Notes: generated by a model from the letters alone, not told the origin. Counted from the first letter of the stretch, positions 43,456 through 57,465 are shown. The stretch is 64,000 nucleotides of DNA from Heliocidaris tuberculata (GCA_025618425.1 CM046832.1:54488993-54552992), one strand, 5' to 3'. Numbers and translations: made by a program.

Positions 43456-43544
43456 ATATATATATATATATTTTTTTTTTTTTTAATCACCTTTTATTAA
43501 TCAATAAAGGGAATACAATAAGCCCTGGTTACCTGTTCTTATCG

Positions 43545-43602
<58 letters not shown>
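43456..43602. repeat. AT microsatellites and T-run
   Basis: (TA) at 43456-43470 runs into a T-run to about 43484. A longer (AT) tract spans 43549-43602. Confidence 0.95.
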
Positions 43603-43604
<2 letters not shown>

Positions 43605-43721
43605 GCATAGTATACTACGGGAGTAATTCTAATTCTTTTTGTTCTTATAAAGATTAAACATTTAAAATTGAAATTAATATTCTTTTTATACATTTTTATG
43701 GTAACATTTAAAAAAAAAGAT

Positions 43722-44050
43722 AATTGGACAGTGTTGAGACATTAGCAACAGTAAACTGTTTGAGGACTTACTTTGATATTTGCGTGTGCTCTGCCACTGT
43801 TCAGTATATTACTTATGAAACCATTTAGATTATATCGATATAAAAAAAAACCTGACGTCTGCATTTGGGGTGTTTACATAGACTTAGATACTTGGATAAT
43901 GTTGAGACACTACAAACAGTAAACTGTTTGAGGACTTTCTTTAATATTTGCATGTTCTCTGCCACTGTTGAGTATATTGCTTATGAAACCTTTTAGATTA
44001 TAGCGATAAAAAACTCACATCTGCATTTGGGTGTTTACATAGACTTACTG
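43722..44050 (+). repeat. Tandem duplication, two ~165-bp units
   Basis: Units at about 43722-43890 and 43893-44050 share TTGGA(C/T)A(G/A)TGTTGAGACA, CAGTAAACTGTTTGAGGACT, CTCTGCCACTGTT, TTATGAAACC and GTTTACATAGACTTA in the same order. An AGAGAG microsatellite follows at 44086-44130. Confidence 0.85.
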
Positions 44051-44090
44051 ACTTGACTCTTTAGTCGCCTGATAATGAGAGAAAGTGAGT

Positions 44091-44121
<31 letters not shown>

Positions 44122-44130
44122 TGTGTGTGT

Positions 44131-47100
44131 ATGTGAGAGAGGGAGGGAGATAGGGCAAGGATTGCCAACATAATTATGAGAAGTTTCCCAGTACTCTACC
44201 AAACTGTTGCTCGTCCCTCTTATACCTTACCGATATTATTTACAGTGCATTCATTCCAGAGTGAAAGATGCTCTTAATCTGATCATCCTTGTTCGTGCTA
44301 GATTTTCCTCCCAGGATGTAGTCACCCTCAATCTATACGCAGGCAAGCACAAAATCGTGATTATGATTAGAATAATTTCCTTGGTTAGCAATGCAGTCAC
44401 GTGGTGTATAGTACACTCGAGGCTGAACAAACTTCATGCGTATCACAAAGCTGCTTGCGAGATGAAGGGGGAAAGTCAACATTGCAGTTTAAATTTCGTC
44501 GGGGAAAGTCTGTAAGGAAAGATTCGGAGAAAATTTGCATTGACATGTTATGACAAGACAGGAGATCGACAGTAATGGCAAGATTTTTTTACGCCAGACA
44601 TTACCGTGAGGGAGGTAGGTAATTACGTTGTGCGAGAAGGAGCTCTTACGGTAGAAAGCAAAGAACATTTTCTGCATTGTCTTCGTGGTAGCAATAAAGA
44701 CTCGGTTCATAGAGATAAGTGCTCGGCCGCCACATTTTGAACAACCATGATAAGATGATATAAGACTTTCGAAACAAGATAGGACCTACATCGAACATGC
44801 ATAATGACAACTTAAAGTGCACTTCACGAGTAGAGAGTATACCGTCATAGGACTTGTTGAGTAGACATTGAAATACGGATATCTTTACTCATTACTCATT
44901 GCTTCTTGATATGTATCCACGAATAACAAATACAAATTTTAGAGAATTATTTAGTCGTAGAGAATCTTACAAAAAAGTCAAATACTGTATTATTTGTATA
45001 TAACTTAATATGCATTAGAAAACATTCCCATGAAATACATGTATGTAGCTATTACAGAATTACAAATAGTGGATTAGAAATGAAATGCAATGGTTTACCT
45101 TATTTAATACCATATCACCTAATGTAAGGAACGTAAAGTATACAATTCTACAGCCAACTATAGTCACACATAAAATTTCCATCAGCTGTGCGTCTATTCA
45201 AATATCGAGTTTCATGGCTGCAGTCGTGTCCATAGAATGCAATTTGAAAGTCATGCTCGTATTAAGGATGAGATACACACGGCTATTTTTGTCAATTACT
45301 ATTGTACCTGCTTAAATTTTCTTTTAGTAGCATATTTTTCTCGAGTTGCGACCTTGTCATAGGATAGTTTGAGGATTGTTTTCTTTTCACCCTTCCAATA
45401 TGTACATGGGGAACCTTCTCAGAATACACATTTTATTCGTTTACGGTTGTCTAAGTTTTGACGTGGAATCTTTTTCATCTATTGCTCCTTTTCTCAGCCA
45501 GCCAGATGAAAAAGGCCTGTCAAACTACACCCCCCCCCCCCCATCTCATTAAGTCATGTTTTGTTCGTTTATATTTGTTCTTGCTTCAAAATGCTTTTTT
45601 TTTTTAATCGAATACTGATAAGTCTTTTCGATAGGGACAATAACCACACATGAAAATAGCTAGGAATTCATCTTTTATGCGGAATGTATTTATATGCAAG
45701 AAAATTAATCCATCTCTTTAATCCGAGTATCGCTGTTTTCTCAAATAGCTGCTTGGGGCTACATCCATCTAGAAACGATTAATATGCGTGTGAAGTAGTG
45801 CAAAACTGCGATTCTTACTCTTTTTATTCTTTGGGATTCATCTTGCCTTTTATACTGAGGAAGCAATAAGGTGAGTATTTCTGAGGCGACTGAGGAAGAG
45901 TGAAATTATACCGGCGGGGACGCTTTGAATATTAAAAACTTTTCGTCGAGACATACAAAATTGCCATCTGGGCTATTCATTTGAAATCATTAAAAAAAAT
46001 CCGCTTTCATTTGGTGGTCGTCGGGACTCAGTTGTCGCAATAACGAAGAAAAGCTGGACGTTCTTCCCATATGGGTATCAAACAAGAGAGGTAAGGGAAA
46101 GACAAACTCGTCCCTAGTGGTGGCTCGTAATGGATACGGATTGACGGATTCTGCTATTCAAAAATCGAGGACGTTATTGCCAGGGCCCCGTTTCCCCTGA
46201 ACCAAAGTAGACAGCGAATATTGATGTAAGATCTTATACGAATGTGCATCTTTACTACGCCAAATCCTCCCAAATGCTCTTTAACCTTTTTTTTCTTCAA
46301 AAGCCCCAAGCAATTCACGACGGCTTTCGTCACAAATCATTCATTCCGAATGGATCAGAAATAAAAGAGACCGCTTTTTGTCATGAAGAAAAAAATTATT
46401 TAAGTGTTTTTAGCGCTTGGAATACCACGGTTTAGGACAGTTAATTTAAACGACATGTTTAATTTCACTGTTCATTTTGAATCTTTCTGCATTTACCCTA
46501 TGAATTTATTCCACATTTCTCAATCACCATATATTGAAAATGTTTCGATGTCGAATATATTTCTCGTTAGTTCTTTAGATGAAAATACATAATGCCAGCA
46601 TTAGAATTCATAAACAGAAAATGTGATCCAAACTACCTAAAACATACTTACTGCCACAATTAATATAACGTATACAATTACGAATGACAAAGAGGCACAC
46701 ACAAAAGTACAAAAATACAATGTATTATGCAATGAGATAGACGAAAGTAAGCAGACAGATAGATAGGGAAAGACAGACCGACAACTGCATACGGCGAAAG
46801 AGGGGGAGGGATAAATATCTCCTTTTTTATTATTTTTTGCGAGGTTTGTCATTCCTAATATGTCAGTGTGGAATGGTATCATAGTAGAAACGTCCTCTGA
46901 AGAGGGCTGCTCTTCAATTGCCCTGATATTAAATTGTGACTAGAAATACCTTTTGCGGTGTAACGAGCTTTCAGTGGTATCTAAGTCCACTTAGGGTGAG
47001 AATAGCAAGGAACTTTTTTTTCTGTTTAGAAAGAAAAGTATCATATTATTTTAAAAATAATTCTGACTGGTCATGTAAGATGTTTTGATATTGCAATCAC

Positions 47101-47506
47101 GATGCATGCAGCAGGCAGTTCGCTACGATAAAGGGAGGGTGTTACTCGAGAGTTGGATCCCCTGTCGAACACAAAGGTTCCGTTACTATCATGCCTATGC
47201 AACCAACCCCTAACTGAAATTATGTAGCAATGTGAGCCCCTAGATTTCGACATCTACCTGTAGGAATATTTGACATGTGCTAAGACTGTCCTGTGTTCTA
47301 TTTATATCCAAATAGATCGTGACAAGACAGTGTAACACGTAGCTTCGAATTGCTCTGAATGCTGAACGCACTATCTAGGTCTACGACAACATAACCTTTT
47401 TTTCTTATGCCCCCATTCTTCCCCACAATTACGCCAATACAGTCTTATACTGTTATTAAGAGAGCAAAGGAATTCGTCTTTTTGCATATAACCCGAAGCA
47501 ACTTAC
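44131..47506. other. Non-coding stretch
   Basis: No gene recognised. A C-run lies at about 45531-45542. Two sequences before GT-type donors (45869 and 46083, plus strand) were examined but lack acceptors or starts. Confidence 0.4.
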
Positions 47507-47750
47507 CTGCTTTAATGAAAGATTTTTTTTGTTCCTGGTGGAGTCAAAACCATCATGATGATGAAACTGACTGATGCCCGTGTCAGCGTTAGATATGAAC
47601 ACATCGATAAAATTGTGATCGCGTAAAGCTCTCAGGTCTTGGATGAAGCGTGAAGACATGGGGGCGGCGGTTTGGTATAAGGGAAATGCTTGATTAGTTC
47701 GTATCATCACCGCAGGCACATAAAATGGATGTCGGGATACAAGACAAGCT
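47507..47750 (-). CDS. Candidate internal coding exon, unidentified protein
   Basis: Minus-strand exon bounded by a good acceptor (pyrimidine-rich, CAACTAAGTGTCAG just before 47750) and a consensus donor CAG|GTAAGT (47506-47501). It is open throughout: one base plus 81 codons, ending in phase 0. The peptide is non-repetitive and protein-like, with stretches SRHPFYVPAVMIRTNQ, FIQDLRALRDHNFIDVF and TGISQFHHHDGF. I do not recognise a family. A second exon-like segment on the same strand lies at 57466-57546; they may be parts of one minus-strand gene with roughly 10-kb introns, but the phases (0 out, 2 in) require at least one exon between them. Confidence 0.5.
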
Positions 47751-50700
47751 CTGACACTTAGTTGAGGGAAACGGACAACCTATACATCTCCTTCAATAAA
47801 GTAAGCTTAATTGCAGTTGGTGCACATAATGACGTCCCATTTCTCCTGCTTATTTTGTAGGCTAAGAGTCTAAGACGGCTTCTTTCTACATTGCTGCACT
47901 ACATGCAGTAGCATCTGTCTGTTTATAAGTTTGATAAAGTCAGAGCAATGACGGGTGTAATACGGCTATGAATTTTCTTGCAAAATAGACCAAAACGACA
48001 CATTACAATGTCTAATTGCAATGTATTACAGAAAGGGAAATATATCCTCATAAATTCTACTACGCCATTCATGGACAGAGAAAGAAACAAATAAGACAAG
48101 GCCTATTATCAACATTTTACAAAGGAAAGCTGTAGTCACTGTGGACAGCACTTAGCTTGTATTTCAAACTGAACAGCTTCATTCCAGACTTATTCTTATA
48201 TCACTATTTGTTTGAAAGCAATAAACATTCACCTTTTTGCACTCATGTGGTAAACATCTAATTGAAAAGCATATTTTCACACAAAAATCTCTCATGAAAA
48301 AAAAAAAAAAAAAAAAACACTGTTGAAATTTGTTAGTTTACTGCAAGTAAATGTGTATTTGTGAATCGATACCGATGTATTGTGCATGTTACGAGCCTTA
48401 AAGAGCTTCTTTCAGTTTTATTTTTCATTTGTGTGAAAGTGCTTTAACAATATCGATTTATATACTTGTTAGCCCATTGTTTTATATTATGCAGAGGGAG
48501 ATAGAACTATACAAGGAAAAGTGAAAATAAAAGTGTGAGTTAGCTTTAATTTGCCAACTTTCCTTGTGCATTTTGGAAGATACTACTGAAGATGTAGTTC
48601 TCTCCTGAAGATTTTTCGCATTTCTCCCCTTACTGCTATCAGGAGTCTGGAAATGGTTGACTCTAAACCTTCAAAAGAAAGTGGTGATGTGCTCGAATGA
48701 AATCTCCCACCCAAAACTGAAGTGAACTTCTCCTATTACCTGACACCTGAGCACTTGGATTGATGTGTGGTCGACATAATGGATGTACGGTATTAGGTTC
48801 ATCCTCAGTATAAATAGACTTTAGGTGGCCCCAGCACTTGCACTTTACTTCGGAAGACTTCAGTGGAAGCGACAGAAATGGGACCAGAAAGTGATGTGGG
48901 ACATAACGGTTTAAGATTTCTCGTGCGTGGCTAATTCCTAGTATACAGGAGGCTAACGCGGTCTGACCTTTAAGTTAAAGTAACTCTGTTAACATGGTTA
49001 AGCAGAATACGTGTCGGCGCAATATTAGAGACCGATGCTTCTTTTTTCACTAATTGAAGGCTTCAGGCACTACCTCCACTAATTCTTAAAATGGTTCAAA
49101 ACTACACAATACTCTTTATTCTCATCCATTCATCATTTGGCCATAGGCCCATACCTGTATTTAAAGTCGGATGTTGGCTTCGGGTAGAGAGCGAGCGACA
49201 AGTTCAGTGGAGTTCGTGATGAATTCCAAGGGAAAAGTATACCTTCGAGTCATAAATCGAATTAAATTATCGAGATAAACATTTATGGAGACAAGGAAAT
49301 ATGGACCGCCATCAATTACTGGTCCCTGTAGTGCCTCAGAGTTACCGACAAGCCTAGAGGTGTATTATTACATTAGATCGGGTTTCAATCAATGCTCATC
49401 TGATTCCTTCGAGGGAGCCCGCATCTAGATTACAGCACCCAAGGGGTAACCTGCTTCTAGTGCGCGGGAATATGGACGTAGAAAGGAATCGGGGCTCGAA
49501 AAAGGTATGATGGTGAGGGAGGGGAAAGGGCATGAAGGAAAGCTGGCACGTATGATTATTATGGCACCCTTACGGAGGTAAAGACATTTCTTGAATGTTT
49601 GTATTGTCATTACGTCATGAATTTGCAAGATATACCCATGAAAAACGCATTATCTTCATAATTTGTGTTGATCGATAGAGAGGAAGAAAATGTGTGCGTA
49701 TGGAGGGGTGTGTGGGTGCGTTTGAATGTTAGAGTTGGGGCATACTGGGAAAATAAACATTCTTTTTGGAGAGCAGGACACTCAATCGTCCAAGGATTTG
49801 CGCTATATTCACCTGAATTTTTGAATGCGGATTATTTCCTTTGGACTCAAAGCAATCTCAGCTACCAATAGATTTCAATGAGAAGCGACGGAACCGACTA
49901 GACTCAAATGCCAATAGTGTTGAAAGTGGATGTAGACGAAAGAGTAGGGGAAATGAAATAGGAAATCGAGATATATATCGAGAGAATTGTGGAGAGATAG
50001 GAGAGAGAGAAAAAAAACCAAGAGTAGATAACAAGTGAGCACGAGATTTGAGATACAGAGGGAGAGGAGGGGAGTTGAGAAAAATAGGGAGAGAACGGGA
50101 GATAGGGAGAGCGAGAAATGTAAACAGAATTTTGATATAATATTGTGCGATGAAACATGGACATATGAAATTCTACTGAGAGTACTGGAAAATTAGTATT
50201 GGAAAATAAACGGAAGATGGGCATGATGAGTCTGGAAGATATTAAAAAGGCAGACAGTAGGTCTCCTTGACTTGGAGAAAACAATATTTAGGGGTAATTG
50301 CAGATTATATTTTCATCTTTTTACTGAAGCAAATGATACGGCAAGACAAGACAAAACATTACGTGTCAGAGTATCTTTTTTTTTTTTTATGTAACCTAAT
50401 GCTGCCCGCGTGGTCTGTATAGTCGCCAGCTACTCTCTGTGTCTTTTCTTAATGTTCTTTGTCGCAAACGTTAAAGGTTATGACATTTTGAGAAAGTACT
50501 TACTGTCATGTTGTTCACCATTTGCTATTCTATATTTGTGATTCGAATGATGTGTATTTATGTAAATTGTATTCTAAGCCCGGCAGAGCGATAAAATTGA
50601 CGATTCAAGGCCGGCTTAAGCGCTTATCGTTTTTCTTGATTCGGTACCCGTACCTCTGTGAGAAAAGTACAATATAAAGAAGAGAAAAAGAGATATAAGA

Positions 50701-51320
50701 AAATTTGGTAGTGTCTATATACACACACAAATTATATTTATTGCTTTAGAAGTACCATATAATACTTGGATTTTTAGTATTTGAGTACAGAGTTTTACTT
50801 TTCCATAACTGAAAATCTTCTGCCTCATTCGCTACCCTCTCTCGCGTTTAGAGTTTAAGTTAAGTGTAGAAGATATATAGAATATAATTACAGAGTGGTA
50901 TACGTGCAAGCTAAAAGCATTCTGGTATTTTAATAAAGAGGGTAATAGTTGAAGAGTCTTGGTGTCACCAAGGACACGCGGACAGGATATTACATTGCCG
51001 CATTGGCAGCGATCTTATTACGTCGTCGAGCGCAGACCACTCTTCTACTCTTTGACAGGTGGCCCTTTTGAATATTGATCGAGACGTGCATGGTTTATTT
51101 AATAAATTAATTTCTCATATCGGCAAAGAAATTATCACTCATGCGAGAAGAAGTATGCCAAAAATGAGATACACAGTGTGTAGATAATTTGGTGTATGAA
51201 GGACGTGTGATTGATCGACTATGGCCTGATGGGCAAGATCATCATTGGCGTTAGAGGGTTCTGTTCAAATTAGACAGTGTTAGACTTGCCGCATTAGATA
51301 TTTATGATTTACTAAACACG
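47751..51320. other. Non-coding stretch (possible intron of the minus-strand gene)
   Basis: No exon recognised. It contains an A-run at 48298-48317, purine-rich AGAGAG sequence at 49990-50120 and a T-run near 50379. Confidence 0.4.
48809..48934 (+). promoter_or_regulatory. TATA motif with a short downstream frame
   Basis: TATAAATAG at 48809-48817 lies about 69 bp before an ATG (48878) that opens a 18-residue frame ending at 48934. The spacing resembles a core promoter with a short leader, but the region is AT-rich and the match may be chance. Confidence 0.15.
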
Positions 51321-51326
51321 CACAAT

Positions 51327-51327
51327 G

Positions 51328-51362
<35 letters not shown>

Positions 51363-51388
51363 GCACACACACACACACACACACACAC
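51327..51388. repeat. CA microsatellite
   Basis: (AC) repeats interrupted by GC units (ACGCACACGCGC). Confidence 0.95.
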
Positions 51389-51535
51389 GCATCTTACTGC
51401 ACTGACGCGAAATTAACTGTTTAAGTCATGTGAGGTACCCTTGCTGTAATGAAGTAGTTGGGTCACTGTCAATGAAAGGTTATTCTTATGACAGAAATTG
51501 ATAAAAGCGGGCTTGTTACTGCTGATGAAATCCAG

Positions 51536-51537
<2 letters not shown>

Positions 51538-51576
<39 letters not shown>
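51538..51576. repeat. (CTG)13 trinucleotide repeat
   Basis: Thirteen uninterrupted CTG units. The flanks GATGAAAT (51524-51531) and ATTTCATC (51578-51585) are complementary, so the repeat would sit in the loop of a stem. It is not in a supported exon. Confidence 0.97.
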
Positions 51577-51580
<4 letters not shown>

Positions 51581-51589
51581 TCATCCCAT

Positions 51590-53500
51590 TCCTTCAGCAT
51601 AATTGTTTTTGTTGGCAAATTCATGAATGATTGAACATTCATTTAGGCGCAAATATTCACACTGAATGAGAAGCGCCTTTAAACTCAAACAAACAAACAT
51701 TCGGCTCTGTCCTCCAGACAAATACACTCATACTACTATTCGGAAGTTCCGCATTTATGGCATAGTGACGATAGAAAAGGGTTAGTAATGGAGCAGAAGA
51801 GAGGAGAGAGAATATAGAGAAAGAGAGAGAGATAGGTGTAGAACAAAAGAAGGAAAATGAAGTGGAAAGAGAGGAACAAAACAACAGAAAATGAGAACTT
51901 GCTATACAAGAGAACGTCGTCAAGTATATGCGGTTAAGAAAGAGTGACAGAGACAAGGGTGAATGACGGCTTCACTTGATTAAACGTTAAGAAGGAAAAG
52001 ATTATGTGTTGTTGAGAAAGAGAAGGAGAGGGTCGGGGCTGATAAGGGCTTTGGCTGATTAAACATTAACGTGTTAAGATGAGCGCTAACAACTTTAAGA
52101 AGGGAGGGATGATGTGCGTTCAAGAAAAGGAGATATTGGCCAATATTCTTAAAAGCGTACTAATTTTTGTTTCACTGATTTATGGAATATCAAGTGCCTC
52201 TTTCCACATCCTTTAAAAATCACCATAATTCTGTAACTAAATAAGCAAAGCGAAATCATGTCAACATGAAATCAATTTAGCATTTTCATTTCATGACAAG
52301 ATTCATTATTTTGTATTAATCAGTGGGTTACAGAATTATAGTAATTTGTAGAGGGTAAAGAGCTCGACACTTATCGCTCCATAATTCCGTCTTTTTGAAT
52401 AGGAGCCATAGAGAAAAGTAGGAAGAAGCAAAGAGCACATTTGATTAAGCATTAAGGTGTTTCGTTGAACTTTACTTATTTGACATATCAACGGAAAGGT
52501 ACTCTTTAACATGACACCGAATAAAGATATATATACTTTTTGACAGATCTTCTGTGTTTCAGAACTTACTGACGTCATTTGCCAATTGTATACATGCAGC
52601 TTCAATGGCCACGTCAGTAATCGAGCCACTGAGACTGAATGTGAGTTCTGTGATAACTCCTTGATGTGACATACCTTTTGATATGTTTTCTGGGTTTCAT
52701 TTCCTGAGCTGCTGTCAAGGAATACATATATTCTGAAATGATAGTCACTACAAGGGAAAGACAGTGTAAACATACTGACACAATAGCGGAAGCATGGAAA
52801 GAAAAAGGATATTTATTCTCTGGATACCTTCACCCCCCCCCCCCCCCTTTCTGCTTCTATCTTTCTTTCTTTCTCTTGTTAGTTCTTTCCCTTTTCCAGT
52901 CATCTTTTCTCACTTTCTTTTTCAGGCTCTCTTTCTCTCTCTTTCTCTTCCTTTCTCTTACTTGCTCCTTCCAGTACCCCTTTTGATCTCCATCTAGTCG
53001 TCATGAATCCCACAGCTTATTTATTTGCACCGTGCCAAAACGTTGCTCATGAGCTATCCCTTTTTGGGCCACGCTGTATTCTGCAGGCAGTCATGCATAA
53101 TGGTATATACCAGGCTCCGATCTATCAAGAGATTAATGGAAACGACAATCGAGCAAATTCCCAACGAGCGTACCCCGATCGGACATGACTTGAGGAGTCT
53201 GAACCTTCCGGAAAGTAATACGTTTAATCAGCATGTTCAAATGCATGTAAAATGCAATGATATGGGCATTTAGACCGTGTCGAATGCTAACCTTAGTCCT
53301 CGATCAATATGTGATTAGAGGCCCCTGGCGCCGCGTGTTCTGGCTAGGGTGCTCTTTAGAGGAAAGTACTGCTTGCATATCTCTTATCAGATGGACAGCA
53401 GTGGAATAGGACGCCGGGGATGGCAGCAGTGGGATACGCACATAATCAGACATATTGACCTATACAGGCAACCACCATTCATAAAACAGAGACGATTCAT
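51590..53500. other. Non-coding stretch
   Basis: No gene recognised. Purine-rich AGAGAGAA sequence lies at 51795-51900, and a C-run followed by pyrimidine-rich TTTCTTTC sequence at 52833-52975. Reading frames there are low-complexity. Confidence 0.45.
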
Positions 53501-53508
53501 CACGTTAA

Positions 53509-53916
53509 CCCTTTCGAGACAATTGACCACATTTTGTGGTTTGGCTCAATAACTTTTGATTCAGAGCTCTAAAAAATATACCAGATGCATGAGTAGAAAG
53601 AGCAAAAAATTTTGCACTCACTATGTCCATTTTTATTGCATGACCATATTGCGTTTGATGCCAGGAATTTTAAAAACGAGAATAAGCTTTGAAATCCTTA
53701 AATTGGCAACACATTGAGAGGTTCAAAATCACTGATTTTCAGCAAAATTGGCAATTTTTTCACCTTTTCGACAAAAATTTTAACCATGTTTATTGTTTTC
53801 AAAGACATTACACCATATTAGAACCATGCAGCACTAAAAGAAAAATATTATTGTTGCCAATTTGAAGAACGAAATGTGATGAATTTAGCCCTTGAATAAT
53901 TCCTGTCCTGAAAGGG
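53509..53916. mobile_element. piggyBac-like MITE, copy 1
   Basis: TTAA flanks both sides (53505-53508 and 53917-53920). The ends are CCCTTTCGAGACA and, complemented, CCCTTTCAGGACA. It is 408 bp. A TTAA target with CCC...GGG termini is the piggyBac signature. A roughly 400-bp copy in the same orientation, similar along its whole length, is at 63349-63750. No transposase. Confidence 0.88.
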
Positions 53917-54011
53917 TTAATGGAGTATCATGAACGTCATGTATATCAATTTCATTTTAGCGTCCAATTCATGATGAAGTAAAATCTGCTATGACACATG
54001 GCTAGAATAAA

Positions 54012-54172
54012 CACTCTCAGAAAAGTTTTTAGGTTGATTCAAATATGAACCTACCAACTGTTGGTGAAAACAAAATTCCATATGTTTTACATACAATTTA
54101 TTTTAAACCAACAGTTGGTAGGTTCATATTTGAACCAACCTAATGATTTTTCTACCAACATTTCTGAGAGTG
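54012..54172. mobile_element. MITE with CACTCTCAGAAA inverted ends
   Basis: 161 bp. The left end CACTCTCAGAAAAGTTTTTA and the complemented right end CACTCTCAGAAATGTTGGTA bracket long inverted arms (AGGTTGATTCAAATATGAAC and CTACCAACTGTTGGT, each present inverted on the right). Superfamily not assigned; no clear target duplication was read. Confidence 0.82.
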
Positions 54173-56300
54173 AAGGGTTTTTTGATAGACACCGAGCATT
54201 GGTTGCAAACTTGAATGTGAAAACTTATAGACATGACATGCTTAAAGATAGGAATATGAAGGAATGCTGAATGAAAGAAAGTAAGTAATTATAACGCGTG
54301 AAATTTTGTACAAATATCGTAACGTTTATTGGAGAATCGCATAGCTTAACCGTCGGTAGATTAATACAATGGGACTAAAATGTACTATGAGTGTAGTGTT
54401 ATCCCCCCCCCCAAAAAAAAAAAAAAAAAAAAAAAAATCTGTTTCTGAGGGTGTTCATAAAAATCCCATCCATTCCCTTATCAAAAGATGCATATTTCGA
54501 ATATGGAATCACCTACTGTTGCTGACAATGTAGTCTGCATTTTTTCTTTACCCGAGACTGATAAACATGATGACAGATATGGACAAATTAACAGCGGAAG
54601 CTATCATATCGTGTTTCATTGTAGAGACTGTAAGAATAACTCTTTTTTGCAAAGTTGCCAAGTATCATGCTTTTTTTTCTTTTAGCCACCTGATACATTC
54701 TCATTCTTCTTATTTTTAACTTTTGTTGATATCCATCATGTACTGGCTTCTTCTGTAGTGCTGTTCGCTATAATTTGATTTGATGTATCATTTTCTGCAA
54801 AGTTCAGAAAAACAAACATATCGATGGCGTGACATAGTTACTAGCATCATGAAGTATACACAAAATCAGCTTCTTTTTCAAAGTATGCTTCAAGGAAAAG
54901 TACTATTTCTGTATAATGAAAAATTAGAACGCATGCTGGTGACCGACCGACAAAAGCAGTGTCATGTGCTTCCCCCCTTTTTTTTGTCTATCCCTGCCAG
55001 TTTACATCCAATACAGCGCTTACGTTATGACTCTCTCCTCATAACGTTTACTTATGCTTTTAGATAGGGGATGGGGGAATTCTAGAGTATCGAAAGTAAG
55101 TAAAGTATTTTTTATTTTAGCTTTGCAGTTGACTGATAAGCTAGTAATGGGCATTTCGTTCAGAAATAGCCATTGTAATTGGAGGACAATTATTATTTGC
55201 AAAGTCATATCTATTACTTTCTATTTCGTAATAAAAAGTTTTTTCCCAGTTAAATGGTACCTTAAAATTGGTATTTTTTTTACTTATTAATTTGTACTTC
55301 TATTTTAAAAAGAAGGTAGATACCCTGTTACTCCGTTTAATACATATGAATACTTATGTATATCATATCGCATGTTTAAGTTTGTATGAGATTCTTCCTT
55401 CCTTCCTCCGATATGTGTTCGCGCAGTCTCCACTGCAGGACCTACCCATGGAATAAAATCCGGCAATATTCACGACCGATACAAATAGTGCAATATGAAA
55501 CTCGTAAAAGAATCCATTAGGCCGAATACCTACGTGATATGAAAGCGGGATCACCAAGCACTTGCACGAATGTAATGCCCAAATAAACTTTGTTGTCATT
55601 GTCCATTCCGATCGCTCCCGGTGGCTTCCATTAGTAATGTATACTCGTCACCTTTTTGCAGATATATAAAAGCATTGGTTTCAACTGGTAGTTCCATAAA
55701 ACGACGACCGAATTCAAAGAAGCAATCAAACCAGACGAAGAAATATATTGCTGCACAGGAGAGAGAGTTGTCTCATTTCTGATAATAGATAATAAATCTG
55801 ATTTATTAACTTCTGATAATGATTATTATTATTTTCAGTTAAATATCAGTATGATTTTTTTTTCATGAAATCATTATTTGTATGATTTGTTCATAAGGAG
55901 CAAACAAGTTGAAGCATGTCTATGAGTTTTCAATGAATATTATCAAAACATGTTCGTATTTGATTGCGTCCACACAAACATGTTAGCGTGTCTATATTAC
56001 CGTGCTATGTTTCGAAGCACAGGATCTGGAAAGTATGCTCTTATTTCAAACAAAACAAGAGATTAGGGCATTTAAATAACAATAATATTTGTCATTCTTA
56101 TTATGATATATTGAATTCTGATTTTCTAAAGAATTAGTGGCAAATATTAGATATTGCGTATTTTTGTGACACGTATTGGTTAGTTGCCAGTTCTATTTGA
56201 AAGTATAAAACAAAAAGTGTGAACTTCTTATAAATAGCCAAGTTGAAATGTGTTCTCTAATACATTCAGTCTTATTGATTATGCTCCTTCATCAATAATT
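54173..56300. other. Non-coding stretch
   Basis: No gene recognised. A C/A run lies at 54404-54437. GATATATAAAAGC near 55662 resembles a TATA box but nothing follows it. The frames at 54488-55456 lack domains. Confidence 0.4.
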
Positions 56301-56324
56301 TAAAAATTCTGCCCCTTGCGCCTT

Positions 56325-56860
56325 GCCCGAGTCACTGCCAGCCTACGCCTACTGAGCTGGACGCTTTCACTACATTAACATCTGCTGAAGATGAAAGCAG
56401 TGATCACGCGTTCTTGATAGGGGTGCCTTGCCTATAAAAGTATCATGATCAAACAATCCATGAAACAGTTCCTCTGCCTTGTAAGCAGTAGTGAGGGAGA
56501 TAACTGGATACGAAAAAGATACTTTAAAAATACTGACAGCGCTGTAGATTAGAGAACCCTTGATATTTTAGCAAAAGTAAAAGTAATACTAACATCAGAT
56601 TTGCTTAACTTGTATCGTTATTTTCTTCTTTCAATGTTTCGATCCCCGGCCACATCCTACCCAGAGCACGACCCCCCCCCCCCCCCCCCCCGTCATTACA
56701 CTACACTTGCACGTGTCATCACTCGCCTACGTCTACTTGAGCTAGACGTGTTCACTAGGTTACCATCTACTGACGATGGAAGCGGGATCCTGATAGGGGT
56801 GCCTTGACTTTAGAAATATCATGATTGATCAATTCATGAAACAGCTCCGACAACTACGAA
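56325..56860 (+). repeat. Two diverged ~140-bp direct repeats
   Basis: 56325-56480 and 56705-56860 share CTCGCCTACG-type, CTACTTGAGCTAGACG-type, GATAGGGGTGCCTTG and ATCATGAT(T/C)-(A)A-CAAT(C/T)CATGAAACAG blocks. A C-run lies between them at 56674-56690. Confidence 0.65.
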
Positions 56861-57465
56861 GGATCATAACTAGGATAAATAATCTTTCCACAATCCGCAG
56901 TATGGCCTGTATATGCACTCACATCAGTCATGGTTGTATGGATGTGCATTTCGCTCCGTGTAAACGGTTAAGAGGGTGGGCGGGGGGTAATGGAAAAGCA
57001 AGTGCGTATTTAGCAATGACTTAAAACCCAAATAATGTGTGTTACTAGGATGATTAAAGTTCTCTTTTAAGAATTAATGTGTTAAAACAATGCATTAGGG
57101 TATGAAAACAAAGTGCAATATTTTTTTAAATGTAAGCAATTAACCAAAAATAAAAAATAAATAAAATATGCACACTCGTGAGCAATTTTGACAAACCAAA
57201 TAGTTCTGTATTCTCTGCATGAACTTGCAGGGTTAAAGGGAAGACGAGTTTTTAGTTATCAAGTTGATTACGATGCCGAAGTCTTTCTAAACATGCATGA
57301 ATAACGTCTAAAGGCATTCCCTCATATCTCACCAGCGAAGAAAATCGTTCCTCCTTGTAAATCAGCATCAAGTTTTCGAAGCCGGATATTTGCGCCGGAG
57401 AGACATCCCCGGGCGAAATGTGCAAGAAGTGGTGAGGGTTTCCGCTCCGAAGACTGCTCCCTTAC

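Noticed and set aside
44207..44515. 102-codon plus-strand frame
   Set aside because: No recognised domain, signal or splice support; could not be distinguished from chance.
46637..46882. Minus-strand hydrophobic frame ending at a GTAAGT-like donor
   Set aside because: Reads through AGA/TAGATAGA-type sequence; no acceptor and low-complexity serine/leucine/cysteine content.
49445..49510. ATG frame before a GTATGA donor (plus strand)
   Set aside because: Only eleven codons with no promoter, conservation or downstream exon.
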